Source: Alphaproteobacteria bacterium
GTDB taxonomy: Bacteria > Pseudomonadota > Alphaproteobacteria > Rickettsiales > UBA998
Length of the DNA: 6,141 nucleotides
Reading direction: 5' to 3'
NCBI GenBank assembly: GCA_021730835.1
Contig: JAKFYP010000006.1
Span: forward strand, 1-6,141
Shown here: positions 1 through 5,931 of the stretch, in pieces
Numbering within the stretch: the stretch's first letter is position 1
Layout of the letters: each line of letters opens with the position of its first letter
Program-made: the position numbers and the translations under genes
Notes under the pieces: model-generated
Told to the model about the DNA's origin: nothing
The model's database searches: none
The model's input: the letters and a program-made list of their open reading frames with translations, nothing else

Positions 1-781
1 CCGTTGACGTGGTAAGCGGCGAAGAGGAAGAGGGTGAGATCGACCATTTCCCTTGAGCGTGAGACGGCGATAGTTTTTCGCCGAAAGCGGCAGAACCAGT
101 GGCGTTGACGACCATTATTCTGCTCGATGCCGATGGTCAGTGCTTTGCTGGTATAGCTAACTACCTTTATGCTTACGCATAAAGGTAGTGCGCCGCACAG
201 GCGGCGCGCCCGCAGTTGCGGGCGATAGCCGATTTGATTGATGTGCAGTCACACAAGTAAATCGGCTATAACACGTTTGTCCTGCGGCAGACTCTTCGCG
301 TAGGCGGCCGGATCATCGGCGCAGAAAAACTCTACGTCCCAATGCGCGATTCGTGCGTAAAGCCGCTTCAGCATGCGCGCACCTCAATCACCACATTCCC
401 ATTCAAGCAACTGTCCGGTAACAGAATCCAGCACTTTCCAGAGCCGGAGTTTTTGCGTTTTTTTTGCAAGTAATGCCACATCTCATCCATCTCGAGTACG
501 ACGCCATGCCCCTGTGGCTGCGGTTTTTCATAGTGTTCACGGGCGAAGCGGCGCACCCAGTCGAGGATGCCGGGTGTCGAAACCCCAAGTAATCTGCCGA
601 TAGTGTTGAGTGAGAGGCCATTCACATAAAGCGTGACGGCGAGTAGTTTCTGCTCAAGCGGCCTGCCACGGTGGGTTTGACGCGTATACTGACAGCCGCA
701 ATCCTTGCACTTATAGCGCTGCACATCTTTCACAAATCCGCACTTTACCTTGGTTTTCGATGAACATTTCGGGCAATCCAT
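1..781 (-). pseudogene. IS1-family DDE transposase, frameshifted and interrupted, 3' end outside the window
   Basis: The start is ATG at 779–781, because GGAGG (787–791) lies five bases upstream. An in-frame ATG at 821–823 gives only a non-conserved extension. The N-terminus is a zinc ribbon (C3, C6, C25, C28), followed by a helix-turn-helix-like region (about residues 44–80) and then the first catalytic Asp in EMDEMW (D99). The frame changes near the A-rich tract (450–465 on the plus strand); the first frame ends at 368. The homologous reading continues in another frame as KLRLWKVLDSVTGQLLEWEC, meets TGA at 384–386, then gives the second Asp region (FFCADDPAAY). It is split by a 110-bp palindromic insert (160–269) with an in-frame TGA at 249–251, and resumes with the Glu motif IEQNNGRQRHW and REMVDLTLFLF, still open at position 1. 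All three DDE positions are recognisable, so this is a recently decayed copy. The frame change alone could be programmed, as IS1 elements use A-rich slippery sites, but the stops and insert argue for a pseudogene. Confidence 0.85.
160..269. repeat. Palindromic multi-hairpin element, copy 1 (inside the transposase)
   Basis: Four hairpins follow one another almost without spacers. A: 160–172 pairs with 177–189 (13 bp, loop TTAC). B: 190–196 with 201–207 (7 bp, loop ACAG). C: 208–213 with 218–223 (6 bp, loop AGTT). D: 225–235 with 259–269 (11 bp, 23-nt loop containing a small TGTG/CACA stem). On both sides the transposase reading is recognisable and in the same frame, so this is an insertion into the gene and not its native sequence. 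TATAGC (152–157) and GCTATA (265–270) form an inverted pair at the outer edges. A related copy lies at 917–1004. No protein is encoded in it. It may be a non-autonomous mobile palindrome, comparable in style to REP/MITE elements or Rickettsia palindromic elements, but I do not recognise the family. Confidence 0.8.
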
Positions 782-786
782 GACTT

Positions 787-791
787 CCTCC
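787..791 (-). promoter_or_regulatory. Strong Shine-Dalgarno of the IS transposase
   Basis: GGAGG on the minus strand lies five bases before ATG at 779–781. It decides the start in favour of the protein beginning MDCPKC, which matches the zinc-ribbon N-terminus of the family, over the longer open frame starting at 823. Confidence 0.7.
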
Positions 792-916
792 GTGGGTGAG
801 TTGAGCCGCATCAACCCTACCACACAGCGATAGATATTGCATCATTATTTACTTAATACCCTCCAATACCAAACCCATATCATCATACGGTTACGGGTGG
901 GTTAATAGATGTGCCC

Positions 917-1004
917 TAAAGTTAGTTACGCCGCATAAGCGGCGGGCTTGCGGTTGCAAGCCAGTCATTCCAATTGTTTTGGGAAATTGTTACGTGGAAT
1001 GACT
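917..1004. repeat. Palindromic multi-hairpin element, copy 2 (3' of the membrane-protein gene)
   Basis: This shares the layout of the element at 160–269. It starts with TAAAGTTAGT, which aligns with TAAAGGTAGT of copy 1. Then come B' 929–934 with 939–944 (6 bp, loop ATAA), C' 945–951 with 956–962 (7 bp, loop GGTT), and D' 963–972 with 995–1004 (10 bp, 22-nt loop). The left arm of hairpin A is absent; at that point the sequence switches to the presumed IS end. B' keeps the CGCCGC/GCGGCG core. C' keeps pairing with exchanged base pairs. D' has a stem unrelated in sequence to D, yet its loop begins ATTGTTTTG against ATTGATGTG in copy 1. It begins nine bases beyond the stop of the minus-strand gene, so it would lie in that gene's 3' untranslated region. 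There is no T-tract, so it is not a standard intrinsic terminator. Confidence 0.75.
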
Positions 1005-1013
1005 AATAAATGG

Positions 1014-1904
1014 CTACATCTTCGGATTCATCAGTTCCGATAAATGGCGGTAGATGCCAAACCCGGCGACTATCCCGGAGAGAACAGGAGAGCCAATCAG
1101 AAATATGTAGAACACTGTCAGGATCAGCGGGCGGTTATTCAGGTGCAACGTTTTCCGGTGAATCAGCCCAAGCCCGAAAAGCAGGTAGGAAAACAACATG
1201 CAGAGAAACGTGGTTTTCGCGCACAGAGCCAGCGCGCCGCCGGAAACCATGCTCGCGAGTCCGCTGAGGATTAGAGCGCTCAACAACAGGCGGGATGGCG
1301 TAGCCGACTCGATTTGCAGTGACGGGCGCAGGCTGGAGCGGTAGGAGCGGCAGATGAAATTGGCCAGACAGGCTGTTCCATAAAGGAACAGTGACCAGAC
1401 GCAAATTGCGGTAGCACAGAAAAGATACGGGGCCTGATGCAACGTATCAACGATACTCAACTCAATTGTGCTGTCACCAAAACCTTCTTCGCCGATCATC
1501 TTCACAAGCACGTTTTCAAGAGAATTGCCACCGCTGGCGAGCAGCAGGGCCATGCCCGTCAACAGGAGGCAGAAATAGAGGTTCAGGGTGGTAAATACCG
1601 TAACAATCATGCGCCCTGACCCGGTTGCCAGCAATTTTGTTCCCATCAGGGCGGATGGGATCAGCATCAGTAACGCCACGGAGAACAGCCCGTGGGAGAA
1701 AAGCGTGGAGGGCAACAGCAGCAGGAAACACAGGATGGTGGTATGGCGTTGTCTTACCGACCCGTGTAAGAACCCACTATAAAACAGGGGAAGCAGGGCA
1801 ACCAGCCAGATCAGCGTACCGCCGATCACACCGGGCAGCGCCAGATAATAAAGCCCGGCGGATAATAATCCGGCCTGAATGGAGGGGAAAAAGACACGGC
1901 TCAT
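1014..1904 (-). CDS. DUF2232-like polytopic membrane protein
   Basis: The predicted protein has 296 residues and is very hydrophobic, with about eight or nine membrane segments: roughly 8–27, 28–47, 56–72, 73–90, 98–124, 158–184, 206–226, 228–248 and 259–284. The short polar stretches include the loop at 126–156 and a basic loop at 186–204. There is no cleavable signal peptide or enzymatic motif. Alphaproteobacteria often carry a DUF2232 membrane protein of about this size directly after rpsR, and position, topology and length fit that. The family call therefore rests mainly on context. Its biochemical function is unknown. It lies 88 bp downstream of rpsR on the same strand, likely in one transcript. 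The start ATG (1902–1904) has only a distant GAGG upstream, so translation may be weak. The stop codon is followed within ten bases by a palindromic element and then an IS, not by rplI. Confidence 0.65.
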   Translation of the reverse strand: MSRVFFPSIQAGLLSAGLYYLALPGVIGGTLIWLVALLPLFYSGFLHGSVRQRHTTILCFLLLLPSTLFSHGLFSVALLMLIPSALMGTKLLATGSGRMIVTVFTTLNLYFCLLLTGMALLLASGGNSLENVLVKMIGEEGFGDSTIELSIVDTLHQAPYLFCATAICVWSLFLYGTACLANFICRSYRSSLRPSLQIESATPSRLLLSALILSGLASMVSGGALALCAKTTFLCMLFSYLLFGLGLIHRKTLHLNNRPLILTVFYIFLIGSPVLSGIVAGFGIYRHLSELMNPKM

Positions 1905-1992
1905 GACAGGAAGCTACCTCGCTGCCGCCGGAGCTGCAACCCCGGTTTTTGAAAGGCGCGCAACCGATTGCCGTACAGGCGGGAAACAAGCC

Positions 1993-2274
1993 TTACTGAT
2001 TGACGTAGGGAATCAGGGCCAGATTACGGGCCCGCTTGATGGCGCGGGAAAGCTGGCGTTGCTTCTTGGCCGACACCGAGGTAATACGGCTCGGCAGGAT
2101 TTTTCCGCGCTCGGACATGAAACGCGACAGCAGCCTGACATCCTTATAGTCAATTTCCGGTGCACGCGGGCCGGTCAGCGGGCAGGATTTGCGGCGGCGA
2201 AAGAACACTTTACGGCCCATCGCAGCCTGTTGCGGGGAGGTGGAAGCAGGGGCAGAAGAAGTATGACGTGACAT
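1993..2274 (-). CDS. rpsR: 30S ribosomal protein bS18
   Basis: bS18 is a small-subunit ribosomal protein of the platform region that pairs with bS6. The 93-residue product has the conserved core: FFRRRKSCPL, then IDYKDVRLLSRFMSERGKIL, then the basic C-terminal part with TSVSAKKQRQLSRAIKRARN, ending ALIPYVNQ. The N-terminal 18 or so residues form a Ser/Ala/Pro-rich extension that makes it longer than the approximately 75-residue E. coli protein; such extensions are common in alphaproteobacteria. ATG at 2272–2274 is preceded by GGAG seven bases upstream. It starts 24 bases after the rpsF stop, so the two are almost certainly co-transcribed and can be translated in a fixed ratio, as their heterodimer requires. 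Confidence 0.97.
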   Translation of the reverse strand: MSRHTSSAPASTSPQQAAMGRKVFFRRRKSCPLTGPRAPEIDYKDVRLLSRFMSERGKILPSRITSVSAKKQRQLSRAIKRARNLALIPYVNQ

Positions 2275-2298
2275 CGGTATCTCCGGTAAAATCTGGGT

Positions 2299-2649
2299 TT
2301 AGGCGGCGTCTTCGCGCTCGCCCTCATCGGGAGAACGCAGCATCGGCGAGGGCTTGCTGCTGATGGCATCCACCCGCACCACGAGATGGCGCACCACATC
2401 TTCATGCAGGCGCAGGATACGCTGAAGCTCGGCTTCGGCGGGGGCCGGAGCGTCGAGGCACAGCATGGCATAATGGCCCTTGCTGTTTTTATTAATTTTA
2501 TAAGCGAGGCTACGCAAGCCCCAATACTCGTCCTTGACGACCTTGCCGCCTTCTTTTTTCACTATATTCGTGAATTCCTCGACCAGTTTGGCCACATCCT
2601 GACGGCTCAAATCCGGGCGGGTGACGAAAACCGCTTCATAAAACGCCAT
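2299..2649 (-). CDS. rpsF: 30S ribosomal protein bS6
   Basis: The product is 116 residues when started at ATG 2647–2649 (MAFYEAVFVTRPDLSRQDV). This is where bS6 proteins normally begin, right before the first beta strand. The frame stays open to an ATG at 2823, but those 58 extra codons have no bS6 resemblance and cover the promoter region. Recognisable family parts are the first strand and helix (YEAVFVTRPDLS), the segment KVVKDEYWGLRSLAYKINKN with the Trp-Gly-X-Arg-X-Leu-Ala-Tyr signature, GHYAMLCLDAP, and the helix LQRILRLHEDVVRHLVVRVD. The tail is acidic (DEGEREDAA), as often in this family. bS6 binds bS18 and 16S rRNA in the platform. It is the first gene of the minus-strand operon. Its Shine-Dalgarno is weak (GGGA about nine bases upstream). 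Confidence 0.96.
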   Translation of the reverse strand: MAFYEAVFVTRPDLSRQDVAKLVEEFTNIVKKEGGKVVKDEYWGLRSLAYKINKNSKGHYAMLCLDAPAPAEAELQRILRLHEDVVRHLVVRVDAISSKPSPMLRSPDEGEREDAA

Positions 2650-2682
2650 AATTACATATCCCGTATCGTTAAAAGGGATGCC

Positions 2683-2710
2683 AACATACCGATTTTCTCG
2701 CGTTTGGCAA
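2683..2710 (-). promoter_or_regulatory. Candidate sigma-70-type promoter for rpsF–rpsR
   Basis: On the minus strand TTGCCA (2705–2710) and TATGTT (2683–2688) are separated by 16 bases, giving a start point about 25 bases before the rpsF ATG. Both boxes match consensus in four of six positions. It lies in the AT-rich part of the divergent rpsF/serC spacer. It was found by eye only, and other placements in this spacer are possible. Confidence 0.3.
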
Positions 2711-2833
2711 GCGATGTTTTTAAAGATTGCCTGAGAATTGGTATTTGAAACGTCCGTTTGGATTGACGGCGGCTTGCTTCCGGCGGGGAGATACAAAATC
2801 CCTTTGCATATCGCGGTGCTCACGTCTAATGTT

Positions 2834-2868
2834 TCCGCTTTCTACTGGGACGATCCTTTAATTGCGGA
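2834..2868 (+). promoter_or_regulatory. Candidate structured leader of serC
   Basis: TCCGC (2834–2838) can pair with GCGGA (2864–2868), just before the serC ATG at 2878. The right arm includes GGA of the only Shine-Dalgarno-like sequence (GGAT, 2866–2869). That same GGAT could alternatively pair with ATCC at 2853–2856. Folding could therefore hide or expose the ribosome site. A 'serC' leader RNA motif has been described upstream of serC in Alphaproteobacteria. I cannot confirm from memory that this sequence matches it, and the stem is short. Confidence 0.25.
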
Positions 2869-2877
2869 TGATATGCC

Positions 2878-4041
2878 ATGACCAAACCACAGAGAAAACC
2901 CAACAATCCGCATTTTTCCTCCGGCCCCTGCGCCAAACGCCCCGGCTGGTCGCCCGATACGCTCAGGGATGCCGCCATTGGCCGTTCGCACCGTTCCAAG
3001 ACGGGCAAGCAGAAATTGCAGGAGGTGATTGACCGGAGCGCCGCCCTGCTCGGTATGCCCACAGGCTGGAAGCTCGGGATATTGCCGGGTTCGGATACCG
3101 GGGCGTTTGAGGCGGCGATGTGGTCGCTGCTGGGTGAGCGCGGCGTGGATATTTTCGCATGGGAGAGTTTCGGCGAAGGCTGGGCGAGCGATGCAGAGAA
3201 ACAACTGAAGCTCAAAGACCTGCGTATTTACCGTGCCGGATATGGTGATCTGCCGGATTTAAAGCAAGCCGACTGGTCGCGGGACGTGGTGTTTACATGG
3301 AATGGCACGACTTCGGGCGTGCGTGTGCCCGATGGCGGATGGATTGCGGCGGATCGGTCGGGGCTGGCCCTGTGCGACGCGACTTCCGCCGTTTTTGCGA
3401 TGGCGCTGCCGTGGGACAGGCTCGACGTGGTGACGTGGTCATGGCAAAAAGCGCTGGGCGGTGAAGGCGCGCACGGAATGCTGGCCTTATCGCCCCGCGC
3501 CGTGGAGCGTCTGGAGAGCTATAAGCCCGCATGGCCGCTGCCAAAAATTTTCCGCCTGACCAAGGGCGGCAAGCTGATTGACGGGATTTTCAGGGGTGAG
3601 ACCATTAACACCCCCTCCATGCTCTGTGCGGAAGATATGCTGGATGCGCTGAACTGGAGCGCTTCCATCGGCGGGCTGAAAGAGTTGGTCGCTCGCTCGG
3701 CGCGCAACCTCGCGGCGGTGGAAGCATGGGTGGCAAAGACGCCGTGGGTGGATTTCCTTGCCGCCACGCCGGAGATACGCTCCTCAACCTCGATTTGCCT
3801 GAAAATCACCGATAGCTGGTTTGAGGCCCAAAGCCCGGATGCGCAGGCCGCCAGCGTGAAGTCGCTGGTATCACTGCTGGAGAAAGAGGGCGTCGCCTGT
3901 GACATCGGGGCCTACCGCGACGCACCGCCGGGATTGCGCCTGTGGGGCGGGGCGACGGTGGAAACTTCTGATCTTGAGGCGCTGTTTCCCTGGCTCGACT
4001 GGGCTTACGGCGAAGTGAAAAAGGAAAAGGCGGCGGCCTGA
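2878..4041 (+). CDS. serC: Phosphoserine aminotransferase
   Basis: SerC is a cytoplasmic PLP enzyme that converts 3-phosphohydroxypyruvate and glutamate to O-phosphoserine and 2-oxoglutarate. The 387-residue product is a class V, fold type I aminotransferase. It opens with NPHFSSGPCAKRPGW, has a glycine-rich stretch around LGILPGSDTGAFEAAMWSLL (66–85), WNGTTSGVRVP (141–151), the Asp that contacts the PLP ring nitrogen in LCDATSAVF (D167), and the Schiff-base lysine in TWSWQKALGGEGAHG (K191). INTPSMLCAEDMLDAL (243–258) matches the substrate-side loop of the family. The sequence resembles the longer alphaproteobacterial and Methanosarcina-type SerC more than the roughly 360-residue E. coli form. 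ATG at 2878 is chosen because homology begins almost at once; its ribosome site is weak. It is followed by serA after 136 bp, so the two may be one operon or separately promoted. Confidence 0.93.
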   Translation: MTKPQRKPNNPHFSSGPCAKRPGWSPDTLRDAAIGRSHRSKTGKQKLQEVIDRSAALLGMPTGWKLGILPGSDTGAFEAAMWSLLGERGVDIFAWESFGEGWASDAEKQLKLKDLRIYRAGYGDLPDLKQADWSRDVVFTWNGTTSGVRVPDGGWIAADRSGLALCDATSAVFAMALPWDRLDVVTWSWQKALGGEGAHGMLALSPRAVERLESYKPAWPLPKIFRLTKGGKLIDGIFRGETINTPSMLCAEDMLDALNWSASIGGLKELVARSARNLAAVEAWVAKTPWVDFLAATPEIRSSTSICLKITDSWFEAQSPDAQAASVKSLVSLLEKEGVACDIGAYRDAPPGLRLWGGATVETSDLEALFPWLDWAYGEVKKEKAAA

Positions 4042-4177
4042 ATCTTTCATTCCTTAGACTATGGCGAAAGAGAAGTTTCATGATTCAACCTTTGTGGGAG
4101 TAGCATCATTTTTACATGGAATATGCGATGCGCAACGTGTAACGATGAGCCGGCAACAAATCAGTGAGCAATGAAAC

Positions 4178-5752
4178 ATGCCCAAAGTCCTCATTTCCGA
4201 TAAGCTTGGCCCGCAGGCTGTCGAAGTCTTTGAGAAAAACAACATCACCGTCGATGTAAAACCCGGCCTCAGCCCGCAGGAACTCGCCGCAATCATCGGC
4301 GGCTATGACGGGCTGGCTATCCGCTCGGCAACCCGGGTGACGGCGGAAATTCTCAACGCCGCGCCCAATCTCAGAGTGGTCGGACGGGCCGGTATCGGGG
4401 TGGATAACGTTGATATCCCGGCGGCGACGGCGCGGGGCGTCGTGGTCATGAACACGCCATTCGGCAACTCAGTGACAACCGCCGAGCATACGATTTCGCT
4501 GCTGATGTCCATGGCGCGGCAAGTCCCGCAGGCCAACGCCTCGACCCATGCGGGCAAGTGGGAAAAAAACCGCTTCATGGGCGTGGAGTTGTACGCCAAG
4601 ACGCTGGGGCTGATCGGCTGCGGCAATATCGGCTCGATCGTCGCTGATCGGGCGCAAGGGCTGAAGATGAAAGTGATTGCCTACGATCCATTCCTCTCGC
4701 CGGAGCGGGCGCGGGATATGAATGTCGAGAAGGTGGAACTGGATGATTTATTAAAACGCGCCGACTTTATTACGCTGCATACGCCGCTCAATGATGCGAC
4801 GCGCAACATCCTCGATAAAGACGCGCTGGCGAAGTGCAGGCGCGGGGTGCGCATCGTCAATTGCGCTCGCGGCGGGTTGATTCACGAGGCCGACCTGAAA
4901 GAGGCTATTGAGAGCGGGCAGGTGGCAGGCGTGGCGCTCGACGTGTTCGAGGAGGAACCGGCGAAAGACAATATTCTGTTCGGGCTGGAACAGGTGGTGT
5001 GCACGCCGCATCTGGGCGCTTCGACCACCGAGGCGCAGGAGAACGTCGCCATTCAGGTGGCGGAGCAAATGTCGGATTTCCTCAATAAAGGAACCGTCAC
5101 CAACGCGATCAATATGCCCTCCGTTACCGCCGAGGAAGCCACGAAACTGGGGCCATACCTGCTGCTGGCCGAACAGCTTGGCAGCTTCGCCGGGCAACTC
5201 ACCGAATCGGGGCTGAAGGCCGTGACCATCGAATATGAGGGAGCGGTGTGTGAGATGAACACCAAACCGCTGACGGCGGTAGCCCTGATGGGGTTGCTCA
5301 GGCCGGTGGTGGATAACGTCAATATGGTCAACGCCCCGGCGGTCGCCAAGGAGCGCGATATTGACGTGCGCGTAACCAGCCGACAGGAGAGCGGTGATTA
5401 CCAGAGCCTGATCCGCGTAACGGTGAAGACCGAAAAGCGCTCGCGCAGCATCGCCGGAACGCTGTTTGGCGGGACGCCCCGCGTCGTCGAGTTGCATGGT
5501 GTGCTGCTGGAGGCGACACTGGGGGCGCATATGCTCTATATTCACAACGAGGACAAGCCGGGATTAATCGGCGGGGTCGGGCAAATTCTGGGAGATGCGA
5601 AGATCAACATCGCCAATTTCCATCTGGGCCGCAATCGGGAGCATAGCGACGCCGTGGCGCTGGTCGAAGTGGATGACGTGCCGGATAAAAAAACGCTCGA
5701 AAAACTCAAGGCTTTGCCGGTGGTGAAACAGGTGCGCCTGCTCGGATTTTAG
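4178..5752 (+). CDS. serA: D-3-phosphoglycerate dehydrogenase with ACT domain
   Basis: SerA oxidises 3-phosphoglycerate to 3-phosphohydroxypyruvate with NAD+, the first committed step of serine synthesis; SerC uses the product. The 524-residue chain has the long architecture. The substrate-binding half (about 1–100 and 285–310) surrounds a Rossmann domain with LGLIGCGNIGS (G147, G149, G152) and an acidic residue for the NAD ribose in VIAYDP (D170). The catalytic set is visible: Arg in NCARGGLIHE (R231), Glu in DVFEEEP (E260) and His in CTPHLGAST (H278). An intervening regulatory domain covers about 320–445, and the C-terminal ACT domain about 450–524 begins HMLYIHNEDKPGLIGGVG. ACT domains often bind serine for feedback inhibition, but whether this one does cannot be read here. 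The start lacks a clear Shine-Dalgarno (only GTGAG, nine bases upstream). The 136-bp gap after serC is AT-rich and could hold a promoter, but I see no convincing boxes or terminator in it. Confidence 0.97.
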   Translation: MPKVLISDKLGPQAVEVFEKNNITVDVKPGLSPQELAAIIGGYDGLAIRSATRVTAEILNAAPNLRVVGRAGIGVDNVDIPAATARGVVVMNTPFGNSVTTAEHTISLLMSMARQVPQANASTHAGKWEKNRFMGVELYAKTLGLIGCGNIGSIVADRAQGLKMKVIAYDPFLSPERARDMNVEKVELDDLLKRADFITLHTPLNDATRNILDKDALAKCRRGVRIVNCARGGLIHEADLKEAIESGQVAGVALDVFEEEPAKDNILFGLEQVVCTPHLGASTTEAQENVAIQVAEQMSDFLNKGTVTNAINMPSVTAEEATKLGPYLLLAEQLGSFAGQLTESGLKAVTIEYEGAVCEMNTKPLTAVALMGLLRPVVDNVNMVNAPAVAKERDIDVRVTSRQESGDYQSLIRVTVKTEKRSRSIAGTLFGGTPRVVELHGVLLEATLGAHMLYIHNEDKPGLIGGVGQILGDAKINIANFHLGRNREHSDAVALVEVDDVPDKKTLEKLKALPVVKQVRLLGF

Positions 5753-5783
5753 CAACGTCTTTATGCTTTCTTTATGTTATGAG

Positions 5784-5891
5784 TGCCTTCTCCCACTGGA
5801 GAATTTGCAGGCAGTCAATCAGGTTGGTTTTCACCGGCGCTTCGGGCCTCCGTTCCCATCCCCCTGCTATCCCACGGAGGTCCGGCGTCGG
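5784..5891 (+). ncRNA. Structured leader or small RNA candidate upstream of the rhodanese gene
   Basis: Two stems lie in the 179-bp spacer. The first is TTCTCC (5788–5793) with GGAGAA (5798–5803), loop CACT, extended by TGCC (5784–5787) with GGCA (5810–5813) across a bulge. The second is long: 5834–5840 pairs with 5885–5891, and after a two-base bulge (TT, 5841–5842) 5843–5853 pairs with 5874–5884. That makes 18 pairs including two G·T wobbles, around a C/T-rich 20-nt loop. It ends 28 bases before the rhodanese Shine-Dalgarno. No T-tract follows, so it is not an ordinary terminator of serA. It could be a 5' leader, a processed small RNA or a folded repeat. I do not recognise an RNA family. 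Confidence 0.4.
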
Positions 5892-5931
5892 CCTTCCCTT
5901 CACTGCTTTATCCAATATCAAGGAGACTCTT

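Larger units (their letters stand above)
1..916 (-). mobile_element. IS1-family insertion sequence, decayed, running off the left edge
   Basis: The sequence holds one IS1-type transposase reading frame on the minus strand plus about 135 bp upstream of it. The promoter-side end of the IS is placed near 916. Inward from there the minus strand reads GGGCACATCTATTAACC, a plausible terminal repeat. Outward from there the sequence matches the palindromic element also found at 160–269. The opposite end and any target duplication lie before position 1, so the terminal repeat cannot be confirmed. The family assignment rests on the encoded protein. The element is probably immobile by itself because its transposase carries several lesions. 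The exact right boundary is an inference and could shift by tens of bases. Confidence 0.6.

Noticed and set aside
160..269. CRISPR array
   Set aside because: The hairpins differ in sequence and there are no regular spacers or repeated identical units.
921..1004. Integron attC site
   Set aside because: GTTAGTT and the nested hairpins recall attC, but the core triplet context does not fit GTTRRRY with a paired RYYYAAC partner, and no integrase or cassette ORF is present.
963..1004. Rho-independent terminator of the minus-strand operon
   Set aside because: The stem is good, but the loop is 22 nt and no T-tract follows on either strand. It is better explained as part of the repeat element.
2650..2823. 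N-terminal extension of bS6 starting at 2823
   Set aside because: The frame is open, but the extra 58 residues have no resemblance to the family and overlap the probable promoter.
3519..3905. Minus-strand frame opposite serC
   Set aside because: It has no ribosome site or recognisable domain and is antisense to a well-supported enzyme gene.
4042..4177. Promoter or small RNA between serC and serA
   Set aside because: The gap is AT-rich, but no box pair with acceptable spacing and no convincing stem was found by eye.
4751..5545. Long minus-strand reading frame of 264 residues
   Set aside because: It lies wholly antisense to serA and its composition follows serA codon bias, so it is a shadow frame.
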